Of a DNA stretch of 21,074 nucleotides, positions 7,599 through 15,576 are shown one piece after another. Position numbers and translations under genes: made by a program. The stretch's first letter is position 1; each line of letters begins with the position of its first letter. The notes beneath the pieces are model-generated. The model saw only the letters and a program-made list of their open reading frames with translations, ran no database searches and had not been told where the DNA came from. Origin of the DNA: Lentisphaeria bacterium (lineage in GTDB: Bacteria; Verrucomicrobiota; Lentisphaeria; Oligosphaerales; Oligosphaeraceae); the NCBI GenBank assembly GCA_016303095.1, contig JAEDMH010000026.1, forward strand, positions 1-21,074, given 5' to 3'.

Positions 7599-8789
7599 AT
7601 GGCCCACGCCCTGTCGCATCCCAGCTTCCGCCAGTGGGGGACTCTTCTGGGTCTCACCTTTGCTGCCGCCGTCTACAACACCTCCGAGTTTCTGCCCACG
7701 GCCCTGCTGACCTCCATCCAGGAGGATTTGGGAGGCACGGAGAGTCAGGTGGGGATGATCATCTCCGCCTATGCCTGGGTGGTGACCCTCCTCTCCCTCC
7801 CCCTCATGGTTCTGGTCTCCCGCTTCTCCCTGAGCCGCACCATGCTATGGGTCATCGCCCTCTTTGGCCTGATGCAGCTGGGCACCGGCCTCTCCCCCCA
7901 CTACGGAGCCCTGCTGGCCAGCCGTCTGGGAGTGGCCTGCTCCCATGCTCTCTTCTGGTCCATCGCCTCCCCCCTGGCGGTGCGCCAGATGCCCCCCTCC
8001 CATCAGGCCATGGCCCTGGGCACCATCTCCGTGGGCTCCTCCGTGGCCATGGTGGTGGGCATTCCCCTGGGGAGGACCGTGGGGCTGCTTCTGGGCTGGC
8101 GGGGCGCCTTCCTCGCCCTGGGCGCCCTCTCCGCCATTTGCCTGGTTCTTCTCTTGTGCCTCATGCCCCGGGCCCCGCGGGACACCCCCTTCTCCTTCCA
8201 GGAAGTGCCTGGACTCCTGAGAGACCGGAAGCTTCTCCCCATCTTCCTGGTCACCATCCTGGTCATCGCCGGATACTCCTGCGCCCAAAGCTACCAGGAT
8301 CCCTTTTGGGAGAAGGCTGCCCGGCTGGACAAGGGATCCATCACCCTCCTCTTCTTCCTCCAGGGAGTGGCCAGCGTGGCGGGGGGGCTCCTCTATCCCT
8401 TCTGCGCCTCCCGGTGCCCCTGGCTCCTGAAGGCTTCAGTGCTGGGCATGGGGCTCCCCCTGATTCTGATGGTGCCGGCCACGAAGCATTGGCTGCCCCT
8501 GGCGCTCCTCTGCGCGCTTCTTTCCCTGGCCTACACGCTCTTCAACGTGGACTGCCAGTCGGAAGTGGTGCGGCACACCCAGGGCAGCTCCTCGGCGGTA
8601 GCCATGTCCATCTTCTCCGCTCTCTTCAATCTGGGCGTCGCCGCCGGCACTCTGGCGGGAGCCGGCCTCTGCTCCGCCGCCGGCGTGGCCTCCACCTACC
8701 TTGCGGGCGGCCTCCTGACCCTGGCCGGCCTCCTCTTCCTCCGCCATTCTCCCCCTGCCTCCCCACCCCGCCAGCCTACATCACCATGA
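7599..8789 (+). CDS. MFS transporter, sugar-efflux (SotB/AraJ) type
   Basis: A 396-residue major facilitator with about 12 membrane segments. The first helix reads FAAAVYNTSEFLPTALL, the N-terminal pattern of the DHA1 sugar-efflux group (SotB, AraJ, SetA relatives), where a conserved E in a TEF/SEF motif lies in helix 1. Family members export sugars, arabinose-like compounds or drugs by proton antiport. The ATG at 7599 is chosen because the upstream in-frame TTG (7560) lies in the rpoZ terminator. Its stop overlaps the start of the GH42-like gene in an ATGA junction, so the two are translated together. That suggests a carbohydrate cargo, though an export direction beside a secreted hydrolase would be unexpected. 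The cargo is unknown. Confidence 0.83.
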   Translation: MAHALSHPSFRQWGTLLGLTFAAAVYNTSEFLPTALLTSIQEDLGGTESQVGMIISAYAWVVTLLSLPLMVLVSRFSLSRTMLWVIALFGLMQLGTGLSPHYGALLASRLGVACSHALFWSIASPLAVRQMPPSHQAMALGTISVGSSVAMVVGIPLGRTVGLLLGWRGAFLALGALSAICLVLLLCLMPRAPRDTPFSFQEVPGLLRDRKLLPIFLVTILVIAGYSCAQSYQDPFWEKAARLDKGSITLLFFLQGVASVAGGLLYPFCASRCPWLLKASVLGMGLPLILMVPATKHWLPLALLCALLSLAYTLFNVDCQSEVVRHTQGSSSAVAMSIFSALFNLGVAAGTLAGAGLCSAAGVASTYLAGGLLTLAGLLFLRHSPPASPPRQPTSP

Positions 8790-11524
8790 AACGCATCCTC
8801 TCCTGCCTGCTGCTTCTGGGGTTCCTGGTTCTCACCCTCGCCGCCCAGACGCCCCCCCGCCCCTTCTGGCTCCACTACCCCGAGCCGGACAAGGAGGGCC
8901 TCCAGAAACCACGGTACTTCTGGACCGAGGTGGAAATCCCCCAGGATGTCGCCCGAGTCCGCCTCAACTATCACCTGGATGACGGCGGCGATCTCCTCAT
9001 CGACGGAAAGACGGTGACGAACGTCACCCGTCCTGCCAACCCGGAAAAGGGCATTCTCTCCTACGAGGCGGAGGTCACGGCGTTCTTGCCCCCGGGGCGG
9101 CACCGGGTGTTGTTCCGGAACATCAACGCGGGCGGTCCTGGCGGGGTCATCAGCAAAGTGACCATCTTCCGGAAGGATGGGAGCCTTCAGGAGATTTTCT
9201 CCCAGACGGAGGCCTGGCTTTGCTCCCGGGAGGCTCCGGAGGAAGGAGGGGAAGCCACGGCGGTCGTTCCCCTGGCCCACGGAGACTTGACCGTCTATCC
9301 CTGGGTCGCCAACTTTGACCTGGAACCCCTCTTCGGCCACCAGGAGTTGAGGCAGCGCCAGCAAGAGCAGGAGGAGCGGAGGGAAAAGCATGCCCTCCTC
9401 AAAGCCCAGCTGGAGACCGAGGAGAATCCCAATGCCTCCGTGGAATACCACCGGGGCCTTCCCATGGTGCGCATCGGCGAAAGCCTCTATCCCGCCATTC
9501 TCTACAGCTGCCACCACTACCAGGACCTGAACAACGAAAAATTCGTCCGCAGCCTCACCCGTTTCCGGGACGCCAAGCTGGATCTGCAAATCATGGGGGT
9601 GAGCATTGACAAGGTCTGGAAGGGGCCCGGACAATACGATTTCTCCTGCCTGGACTTCTGGCCCTACGACACCCTGGCCCTGGAGCCCGATGTGCGCCTT
9701 CTCTTCGACATCGACTGCCGAAACACCCCCCAGTGGTGGATGGACGCCCACCCCGGGGAGCAAATCGTCTATCTCTCCCCCGAAGGCGAACTCACCCGGG
9801 GAGACAACAGCCAAAAATACATCGCTCCCTCCTTCGCCAGCGAACCCTACCAGAAGGACCTCTTCCACTTCTTGGAGGCTCTGGTGAACTATGTGGAGTC
9901 CCAGCCCTGGGGAAAGCGGGTCTTCGGATACCGCTTCGACCTGGGCATCTACATGGAATGGCACTACTACGGCATGGGATACGGCCCCGACGACTCCCAG
10001 CCCATGCGCCAGCGCTTCCACCAGTTCCTCCGGGAAAAATACGGCACCGACCAGGCCCTGCAAAAGGCCTGGGGACGCCAGGATGTCACCTTGGACACCG
10101 CCCCCATGGCCCCCTTCCAGGACCGGAAGAACCCCGCCGGCGGAACCCTCTACGATCCTGTGAAGGACATTCAGGCCCTGGACACCGTCCGCTGCATCAC
10201 CCAGGTCACCGCCAACCTGCTCCTCCAGGGAGACAAGGTCATCAAGGAGGCCTGCCAAGGCAAAAAGCTGGTGGGCAACTTCTATGGTTACTTCTTCGGC
10301 ATGCCCTATCCCGCCGTGGGGCAGCATCCCTGTCTGGAAAAGGTGCTGGACAGCCCCTATGTGGACTTCACCTCCTGCCCCCCGCCCTACGGACAGTGGA
10401 GCCGGGACTACGGGCAGGCCCAGTTCTCCCGGGGCATTCCCCACAGCTATCCCCTGCGAAACAAGCTCCACATCATGGAGGCGGACACCCGCACCCATGA
10501 AGCCACCTACGGGGTCGCCAACCACTGCTACACCAAGACCCCGGAGGAAACCATCCCCCTCCTGGCCCGGGATTTCGCCCAAGCCCTTTGCCAACGCTAC
10601 GGCTTCTGGTATTTCGACTTCGGACAGGGCTGGTATCAGGATCCCCTGGTGGGAGAATACCTGAAGAAGCTGCGGGGCATCTGGGAGGCGCCCTACGACT
10701 GCACAAGCGTGGCCAAGATCGCCATGGTGGTGGACATGGACTCTGTCTGCTACCAGACCTCGGACAAGGTGCGGCTGGACAGCGTGGCTGCCGATCGCCT
10801 CTGCTCCGAGCTCTCCCAGGCCGGGGTGGCTTATGACGTCATCCTCTCCTCCGACTTGGGAAATCCCGCCCTCCCCGACTACCAGGTCTACCTCTTCGCC
10901 AACCAGGTCCGCCACACCCCCGCCCTGGTGGAGCAGGCCCAGGCGCTGCGACGTCAGGGAAAGACCCTCTTCTGGCTCCATCACGCCGGCTGGCTGGATG
11001 AAATCCAGGGGGCGGGGCTCCCCTTCATGGAGGAACTCACCGGATTCTCCCTCCGGGAAACCCGCTGGGCTCCCCCCATCCCCGATGTGCGCTATGGCGA
11101 CGGCACCCCCGCCACCAGCCCCTTCCGGGAAATGCCCCGGGTGCAGCCCGCCCTGGCCATCCAAGATCCCGACGCCACCCCCATCCTCTTCATCGACCAG
11201 GATGTGGTTCTGGCGGAAAAGAAGACTCCCTGGGGAGGACGGGACTATTTGGCCACCTACGCCATGTTCCCCTCTCGCCTCCTCCAGACCCTCTTCCAGA
11301 AGGAGGGCATCCACGTCTACTGCCAGGATCCTGACACGGTGATCTACGCCAATCAAAGCTACCTGGGCGTCCATGGGAAGGAGGCGGGCCCCCGCCATCT
11401 CCGGCTGCCCCGGCCTTGCCGCCTGGTGCAGCTCCTCCCCGAAGAGAAGGTCCTGGCGGAAAATGTCCAGGAATACGTGCTGGATCTCCCCCCCTGCTCC
11501 ACCGTTCTCCTTCGGATGGAGTGA
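8786..11524 (+). CDS. Secreted GH42-like glycoside hydrolase
   Basis: A 912-residue protein. A signal peptide with a long Leu-rich core ends near residue 21 (LTLAAQ). Residues about 25-175 form a beta-rich module with FWTEVEIP and LLIDGKTV, like sugar-binding jelly-roll domains. A charged Glu/Arg coiled-coil linker follows near 190-215. A clan GH-A-like barrel spans about 225-650, with NTPQWWMDAHP typical of GH42-related enzymes. E391 in IYMEW and E565 in IMEADTRTH are the best candidates for acid/base and nucleophile. After about 650 comes a Rossmann-like domain resembling the GH42 trimerisation domain (QVYLFANQV, RRQGKTLFWLHHAG), then a beta-rich C-terminus. It probably cleaves a beta-linked sugar such as galactoside in the periplasm or outside the cell. 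Exact family and substrate are not certain. The start overlaps the MFS stop. Confidence 0.8.
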   Translation: MKRILSCLLLLGFLVLTLAAQTPPRPFWLHYPEPDKEGLQKPRYFWTEVEIPQDVARVRLNYHLDDGGDLLIDGKTVTNVTRPANPEKGILSYEAEVTAFLPPGRHRVLFRNINAGGPGGVISKVTIFRKDGSLQEIFSQTEAWLCSREAPEEGGEATAVVPLAHGDLTVYPWVANFDLEPLFGHQELRQRQQEQEERREKHALLKAQLETEENPNASVEYHRGLPMVRIGESLYPAILYSCHHYQDLNNEKFVRSLTRFRDAKLDLQIMGVSIDKVWKGPGQYDFSCLDFWPYDTLALEPDVRLLFDIDCRNTPQWWMDAHPGEQIVYLSPEGELTRGDNSQKYIAPSFASEPYQKDLFHFLEALVNYVESQPWGKRVFGYRFDLGIYMEWHYYGMGYGPDDSQPMRQRFHQFLREKYGTDQALQKAWGRQDVTLDTAPMAPFQDRKNPAGGTLYDPVKDIQALDTVRCITQVTANLLLQGDKVIKEACQGKKLVGNFYGYFFGMPYPAVGQHPCLEKVLDSPYVDFTSCPPPYGQWSRDYGQAQFSRGIPHSYPLRNKLHIMEADTRTHEATYGVANHCYTKTPEETIPLLARDFAQALCQRYGFWYFDFGQGWYQDPLVGEYLKKLRGIWEAPYDCTSVAKIAMVVDMDSVCYQTSDKVRLDSVAADRLCSELSQAGVAYDVILSSDLGNPALPDYQVYLFANQVRHTPALVEQAQALRRQGKTLFWLHHAGWLDEIQGAGLPFMEELTGFSLRETRWAPPIPDVRYGDGTPATSPFREMPRVQPALAIQDPDATPILFIDQDVVLAEKKTPWGGRDYLATYAMFPSRLLQTLFQKEGIHVYCQDPDTVIYANQSYLGVHGKEAGPRHLRLPRPCRLVQLLPEEKVLAENVQEYVLDLPPCSTVLLRME

Positions 11525-11603
11525 GATTTCCCCGGAGGAAGGAGGCCAGATTGTCGGACCTGTACTACATTACTCCTTTCTCCCAATCCCTTTTCCCTTC
11601 CCC

Positions 11604-11622
11604 GGGCGGCGGCTTTCCGCCC
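11604..11622 (+). terminator. GC hairpin before the ABC operon
   Basis: GGGCGG at 11604-11609 and CCGCCC at 11617-11622 form a 6-bp stem with a 7-base loop. A pyrimidine tract follows, not a pure T-run. It could end the MFS/GH42-like transcript. The rest of the 136-base spacer is C/T-rich; I see no promoter. Confidence 0.35.
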
Positions 11623-11660
11623 CTCCCTCTCTCTAACCCCGAACGAATCTCCCTCCTCCT

Positions 11661-12479
11661 ATGAAACATTTCCTCACCCTCTCCCTGGCCGCCCTCCTCT
11701 GCGGCCTCCTGCTCGCCAGCTGCGGAAAGAAACAGGCCGCCAGCCGGCTGGACGCCATCAAGGCCGCCGGCAAAATCGTGGTGTACACCAACCCCGAGTT
11801 CCCCCCCTATGAGTACCTGGGCGCCAACGGGCAGATCGCCGGCGCCGAAATCGACCTGGTGAACGCCATCGCCGCCGAGCTGGGCGTGAAGGCGGAAATC
11901 GTCTCCGCCGAGTTCGACTCCATCATCGGCACCGTCATCACCGGCAAGGCCGACATGGGGGCCTCCGGCTTCACCATCACCGAAGAGCGGGCCAAGAGCG
12001 TGGATTTCTCCATCCCCTTCGTCCGTTCCGTCCAATACCTCATCCTCCCCGAGAACAGCCCCATCAAGACCGTTGAAGATCTGGCCGGGAAGAAGATCGG
12101 CGGGCAGCAGGGCACCACGGGTCTCATGATGATCGAGAACAGCATCCGGGATGGTCTGCTGAAGGGAACCGGAGCCGAGGCCAAGGCCTTCAACAACGCC
12201 CCCGACGCCACCGTGGCCATGGTCTCCGGACAGGTGGACGCCGTGGTGATCGACGAGCTGGTGGCCATCTCCCTGGCCAAGAAGAATGCCGGCTACAAGG
12301 CCATCCCCATGGTGAAGGCTGACGGCAATGGCCTGGAGGAGCCCGAGGAGTTCGGCATCATCATCGCCAAGGGCTGCCCCGAGCTGCTGGAGGTCATCAA
12401 CAAGGTCATCGCCGAGTGCCGGACGAACGGCAACATGGAAGCCTGGAAGGCTGACCACGACGCCAAGTCCGCTCAGTAA
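11661..12479 (+). CDS. Amino-acid ABC transporter substrate-binding lipoprotein
   Basis: A 272-residue family 3 solute-binding protein. The lipobox LLASC puts the lipidated cysteine at residue 21, so the mature protein is membrane-anchored on the outer face of the inner membrane. PPYEYLGANGQIAGAEIDL at 48-66 is the family hallmark. R110 in TITEERAKSVDFS is where family members bind the substrate alpha-carboxylate. QQGTTG at 149-154 and VDAVVIDE near 198-205 complete the pocket. It is a polar amino-acid binder; which amino acid is not decidable by eye. The permease and ATPase genes follow, giving a complete importer. The leader before the ATG is C/T-rich with no Shine-Dalgarno site. A strong hairpin follows the gene. 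Confidence 0.93.
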   Translation: MKHFLTLSLAALLCGLLLASCGKKQAASRLDAIKAAGKIVVYTNPEFPPYEYLGANGQIAGAEIDLVNAIAAELGVKAEIVSAEFDSIIGTVITGKADMGASGFTITEERAKSVDFSIPFVRSVQYLILPENSPIKTVEDLAGKKIGGQQGTTGLMMIENSIRDGLLKGTGAEAKAFNNAPDATVAMVSGQVDAVVIDELVAISLAKKNAGYKAIPMVKADGNGLEEPEEFGIIIAKGCPELLEVINKVIAECRTNGNMEAWKADHDAKSAQ

Positions 12480-12514
12480 CCCCTCCCTTTCCCGCCCCCT
12501 CGGGGGCTTGCGCC

Positions 12515-12547
12515 GCCCTCTCCCCCCTCCCGAGGCAGAGGGCTTTT
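12515..12547 (+). terminator. Terminator-like hairpin after the binding-protein gene
   Basis: GCCCTCT at 12515-12521 pairs perfectly with AGAGGGC at 12537-12543, followed by TTTT. Just upstream, GCCCC/GGGGC at 12494-12507 forms a second, tighter hairpin. They lie between the binding-protein and permease genes (149-base spacer). They fit partial termination or 3'-end protection that keeps the binding protein in excess. Confidence 0.6.
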
Positions 12548-12628
12548 CCCCCCTAGGACGGGTGGCACGACTCCCCTCGCGCCGCCCGCCTTCTTCTTTT
12601 TTCTTCTCCGTCATCGTCCAGGACCGCC

Positions 12629-13408
12629 ATGTCCCTCGACACCTCCTCCCCCCTCGCCTTCTGGAGCGACGCCATTAGCCGGACCTTTCTGGTGGAAGAC
12701 CGCTACAAGATCTTCCTCCAGGGCTTTGCCAACACCATGCTCATCACCGTGGGCGCCCTGCTTCTGGGCGTCTTCATCGGCGTGAGCGTGGCCATCGTCC
12801 GGGTCTATGTCTACCAGGCCCAGCCCCAGCCCTTCTGGGCCTCCTTCCGGAACCTCCTGCGGAGCGGGCGCTTCTTCTGGCTGCGCCACATGCTCCTGAA
12901 GGCCATGGATGCCCTGGCGGAATTCTACCTGACCCTCTTCCGGGGCACCCCCGTGGTGGTCCAGCTGATGATCTGGTCCTTCGTCATCCTCACCACCACC
13001 AATCCCATCCTGGTGGCCATCATTGGCTTTGGCGTCAACTCCGGCGCCTATGTGGCGGAAATCGCCCGGGCGGGCATCATGGCGGTGGACAAGGGGCAGA
13101 CCGAGGCAGGACGCTCCCTGGGGCTCTCCGCCTGGACCACCATGCGCATCATCGTGTTGCCCCAGGCGCTGAAAAATGTCCTCCCTGCCCTGGGAAACGA
13201 ATTCATCTCCCTGCTGAAGGAGACCTCCATCGTGGGCTATATCGCCATCGTGGATCTCACCAAGGCGGCGGGGCTGGTGCGGGCCAGAACCTTCGACGCC
13301 TTCTTCCCTCTGATCTGCGTCGCCCTGGTCTATCTCTTCCTGGTGCTGTTGCTCAGCGCGGTCCAGAAGCGCCTGGAGAGGCGGATGCGGGAGAGTGACC
13401 GGAAATAG
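12629..13408 (+). CDS. Amino-acid ABC transporter permease (HisM/GlnP family)
   Basis: A 259-residue inner-membrane permease of the polar amino-acid class. FRGTP at 104-108 is the family signature. The coupling loop that contacts the ATPase is QTEAGRSLGLS at 157-167 with LPQA at 177-180. NEFISLLKETSIV and the following helices complete the fold. Between the first helix (about 35-58) and the FRGTP helix lies a charged stretch of roughly 30 residues, about 62-92, longer than in simple HisM/GlnP proteins. The ATG at 12629 has AGGA five bases upstream. It is preceded by the hairpins after the binding-protein gene and followed within 26 bases by the ATPase gene. A homodimer is expected because only one permease gene is present. 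Confidence 0.93.
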   Translation: MSLDTSSPLAFWSDAISRTFLVEDRYKIFLQGFANTMLITVGALLLGVFIGVSVAIVRVYVYQAQPQPFWASFRNLLRSGRFFWLRHMLLKAMDALAEFYLTLFRGTPVVVQLMIWSFVILTTTNPILVAIIGFGVNSGAYVAEIARAGIMAVDKGQTEAGRSLGLSAWTTMRIIVLPQALKNVLPALGNEFISLLKETSIVGYIAIVDLTKAAGLVRARTFDAFFPLICVALVYLFLVLLLSAVQKRLERRMRESDRK

Positions 13409-13434
13409 AAGTTGTTTTGGGCAGGAGCGGGAAT

Positions 13435-14220
13435 ATGCAAAGCGAAAATACGATGGTCAAGAGTTGCGGGCAGGAGGAGGTTTTCTCTTCCGAGGTGGTC
13501 ATCCGCGTGAAAGGGCTCCACAAATCCTTTGGGGAGCACAAGGTGCTTCAGGGGATTGACGATGTGGTGCGCCGGGGAGAGAAGGTGGTGGTCATCGGCC
13601 CCTCCGGCTCCGGAAAGTCCACCTATCTCCGGTGCCTGAATCTGCTGGAGACCCCCACCAGCGGCCGGATCTTCGTCCATGGGGAGGAGATCACCAATCC
13701 CAAATGCCGGGTGGATTCCCTCCGTCGCCGCATGGGCATGGTCTTCCAGCACTTCAATCTCTTCCCCCACAAGACCATCCTGGAGAACATCACCCTGGCC
13801 CCCATCCAGACGGGGCTCATGAAAGCGGAGGAGGCGCGAGACACGGCCATGGATCTCCTGAAACGCATCGGCCTTCCGGAAAAGGCAGGGGAATATCCCG
13901 GCATGCTCTCCGGGGGACAGAAGCAGCGGGTGGCCATTGTCCGGGCGTTGGCCATGCGTCCGGAGGTGATGCTCTTTGACGAGCCCACCAGCGCCCTGGA
14001 TCCCGAGATGGTGGGGGAAGTGCTCTCCCTGATGAAAGAATTGGCCCTGGCCGGCATGACCATGGTGGTGGTGACCCACGAGATGGGCTTTGCCCGGGAG
14101 GTGGGCACTCGGGTGTGCTTCATGGACGACGGGATGTTGAAGGAGCAGGGGACGCCCGACACCTTCTTCTCCCATCCCCAGCATCCTCGTCTGAAGGACT
14201 TCCTTTCCAAGGTGTTGTAG
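13435..14220 (+). CDS. Amino-acid ABC transporter ATP-binding protein (GlnQ/HisP family)
   Basis: A 261-residue ABC ATPase that powers the importer. The Walker A loop GPSGSGKST is at 55-63, the Q-loop Gln at 105 (MVFQHFNLFP), signature LSGGQKQR at 158-165, Walker B VMLFDEP at 178-184, D-loop SALDPE, and the switch His at 215 (THEMGFA). FQHFNLFPHKT is typical of polar amino-acid transporters. The ATG at 13435 is supported by AGGAG seven bases upstream. A frame six codons longer starts with TTG at 13417 and has no support. The N-terminus carries about 20 extra residues before the first strand. The gene ends two bases before the J-domain gene. Confidence 0.95.
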   Translation: MQSENTMVKSCGQEEVFSSEVVIRVKGLHKSFGEHKVLQGIDDVVRRGEKVVVIGPSGSGKSTYLRCLNLLETPTSGRIFVHGEEITNPKCRVDSLRRRMGMVFQHFNLFPHKTILENITLAPIQTGLMKAEEARDTAMDLLKRIGLPEKAGEYPGMLSGGQKQRVAIVRALAMRPEVMLFDEPTSALDPEMVGEVLSLMKELALAGMTMVVVTHEMGFAREVGTRVCFMDDGMLKEQGTPDTFFSHPQHPRLKDFLSKVL

Positions 14221-14222
14221 TC

Positions 14223-15062
14223 ATGCCCCGGCGTCTCTCCCCATCCCGGAGAGGCAGACAGGCGTTGACCCTGCACCCGGACGTCACGGAAAAACGTCTC
14301 CGCCTCCAAAGCCTTCTCCGCCAATATGCCGAGCTTTTGGAGGAATATGAGGATTGGCGGGAGCACCGCGCCAAGAATCTTCAGGCCCGATACCACTCTC
14401 TCTTTGGCCAACAGGAATTCCATTTGTACCTCCTGCAGGTGGAATGTCTCCGGCTTCGCCGGAAAATCGCCCTGTACCAGGCGGCGATGAACCACGGGGA
14501 GATGCCCCGTCCCCAAGAGGTGGAGAAGATTTTGAACCAGGAGTTTGCCTCCTACCAGGAGGAATTGAAGAGGCGTTGGGAGCAGCTGCGTCAGGACGAG
14601 GCCCTGTTGCGCAGTCCCTGCCTTACCCGGGAGGAAAGCGAGGAGTTTCGCTCCCTTTACCGCAGATTAGTGAAGTGCCTCCATCCGGATCTCCACCCGG
14701 AATTGGCGGAAAAAACCGCCGATCTTTGGAACCGGATTCAGGAGGCCTACCGGAACGCCGATCTCTCCGCCCTGCGTCTTCTGGCGGACACGGTGGAACT
14801 CTTCCTGGAAAACCAGGAGGTTCTGCCTCCTCTTCCCCTGGAGGAATTGGAGACCAAGATTCAGAAGCAGGAAGAGAAGTTGCAGACTCTCCAGGAATCC
14901 TTCCAGGCCCTGCGCACCCGCCCTCCCTTCACCTACCAGGAACTCCTGGAGGACCAGGAGAAATGCCAGGAGCGCCAGCAGCAGCTGGAGGAGATGATCC
15001 AAAAGCAGAGGCAATACCGGGAAGAACTGAAGTCCCGCCTATCTACGTTCCCCTCCCCATAG
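14223..15062 (+). CDS. J-domain protein with flanking coiled coils
   Basis: A 279-residue protein with an internal J domain. FRSLYRRLVKCLHPDLHPE at 142-160 carries the diagnostic HPD at 154-156, followed by the helix LWNRIQEAYRNADLSALRLL at 168-187. J domains stimulate the ATPase of Hsp70/DnaK. It is not DnaJ: there is no Gly/Phe linker, no zinc-finger CxxCxGxG repeats and no client-binding beta domain. Instead long Glu/Gln/Arg-rich coiled coils flank the J domain at about 25-60, 100-130 and 205-275. There is no signal peptide, so it is cytoplasmic. The ATG at 14223 follows the ATPase stop by two bases. A HIRAN gene follows 13 bases after its stop, so the two probably act together. The partner and client are unknown. 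Confidence 0.85.
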   Translation: MPRRLSPSRRGRQALTLHPDVTEKRLRLQSLLRQYAELLEEYEDWREHRAKNLQARYHSLFGQQEFHLYLLQVECLRLRRKIALYQAAMNHGEMPRPQEVEKILNQEFASYQEELKRRWEQLRQDEALLRSPCLTREESEEFRSLYRRLVKCLHPDLHPELAEKTADLWNRIQEAYRNADLSALRLLADTVELFLENQEVLPPLPLEELETKIQKQEEKLQTLQESFQALRTRPPFTYQELLEDQEKCQERQQQLEEMIQKQRQYREELKSRLSTFPSP

Positions 15063-15075
15063 GGAGAGCACATCC

Positions 15076-15474
15076 ATGGAAGAAGGTCTGATTTCCTCAA
15101 AGAACTGGCCCCAGCTCACCCAGCTTTTCCAGCAGCAAGAAGGGGTTCCCATGCCCTTCCTGAAGGAGATCTTCCTCATGGAATGCCGGATTGCGGGCAC
15201 CAGCCATGTGCCGGAAATTCAGGAGCGCACCCAGGACATACAGGCGGGGAACCTGGTGCAGTTCCGGCGAGAGGCGGCGAACCCGGCGGATTCCCTGGCC
15301 ATCCTCATCCTCAATGGCAAGGGAGAGAAAATCGGCTACGTCCCCCGGGAGAAGAACGAGGTGCTGGCCAGGCTTATGGACGCCGGGAAATACCTCTTCG
15401 GCAAAGTAGAAGACAAGTCTCAACTGGGAGACTATGTGCGGATCGTCATCCGCACTTACATGCAGGACGTGTAG
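15076..15474 (+). CDS. Stand-alone HIRAN-domain protein
   Basis: A 132-residue protein that is almost entirely one HIRAN domain, about 33-125. The pattern is clear: IFLMECRIAGTSHV at 32-45, GNLVQFRREAANPADSLAIL at 58-77, then KIGYVPREKNEVLARLMDAG at 85-104. HIRAN domains in HLTF/Rad5 helicases bind 3' ends of single-stranded DNA. Bacterial stand-alone forms are mostly uncharacterised. Some 30 N-terminal residues precede the domain. No helicase or nuclease is attached or adjacent. AGGGAG lies nine bases before the ATG. It forms a pair with the upstream J-domain gene. A DNA-related job is inference from the domain alone. Confidence 0.88.
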   Translation: MEEGLISSKNWPQLTQLFQQQEGVPMPFLKEIFLMECRIAGTSHVPEIQERTQDIQAGNLVQFRREAANPADSLAILILNGKGEKIGYVPREKNEVLARLMDAGKYLFGKVEDKSQLGDYVRIVIRTYMQDV

Positions 15475-15576
15475 CCTGGGGCCTCCCTGCCCAGGTCACA
15501 CCCCCGCGCCATTCCTCCCCTTGAACGCCCATATGCCCCAGGGGAGAAAACACACTTTTTTCAGGAGCCTTATCCC

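Noticed and set aside
7634..8785. N-terminal extension of the glycosidase frame to over 1290 residues
   Set aside because: The extension overlaps the MFS gene in another frame and is Pro/Gly/Leu noise. A signal peptide begins exactly at the ATG at 8786.
8696..11398. 900-codon open frame on the minus strand
   Set aside because: Antisense to the GH42-like gene. It is Gly/Val/Glu/His-rich and shows no recognisable domain.
14223..15474. J-domain/HIRAN pair as part of a defence island
   Set aside because: No nuclease, helicase, methylase, integrase or toxin gene is near. Neighbours are transporters and metabolic genes.
15475..15576. Terminator between the HIRAN and MATE genes
   Set aside because: CCTGGG/CCCAGG at 15475-15495 has no T-run after it. 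A second TCCCCT/AGGGGA stem is 10 bases from TTTTTT with a long loop. Neither is convincing.
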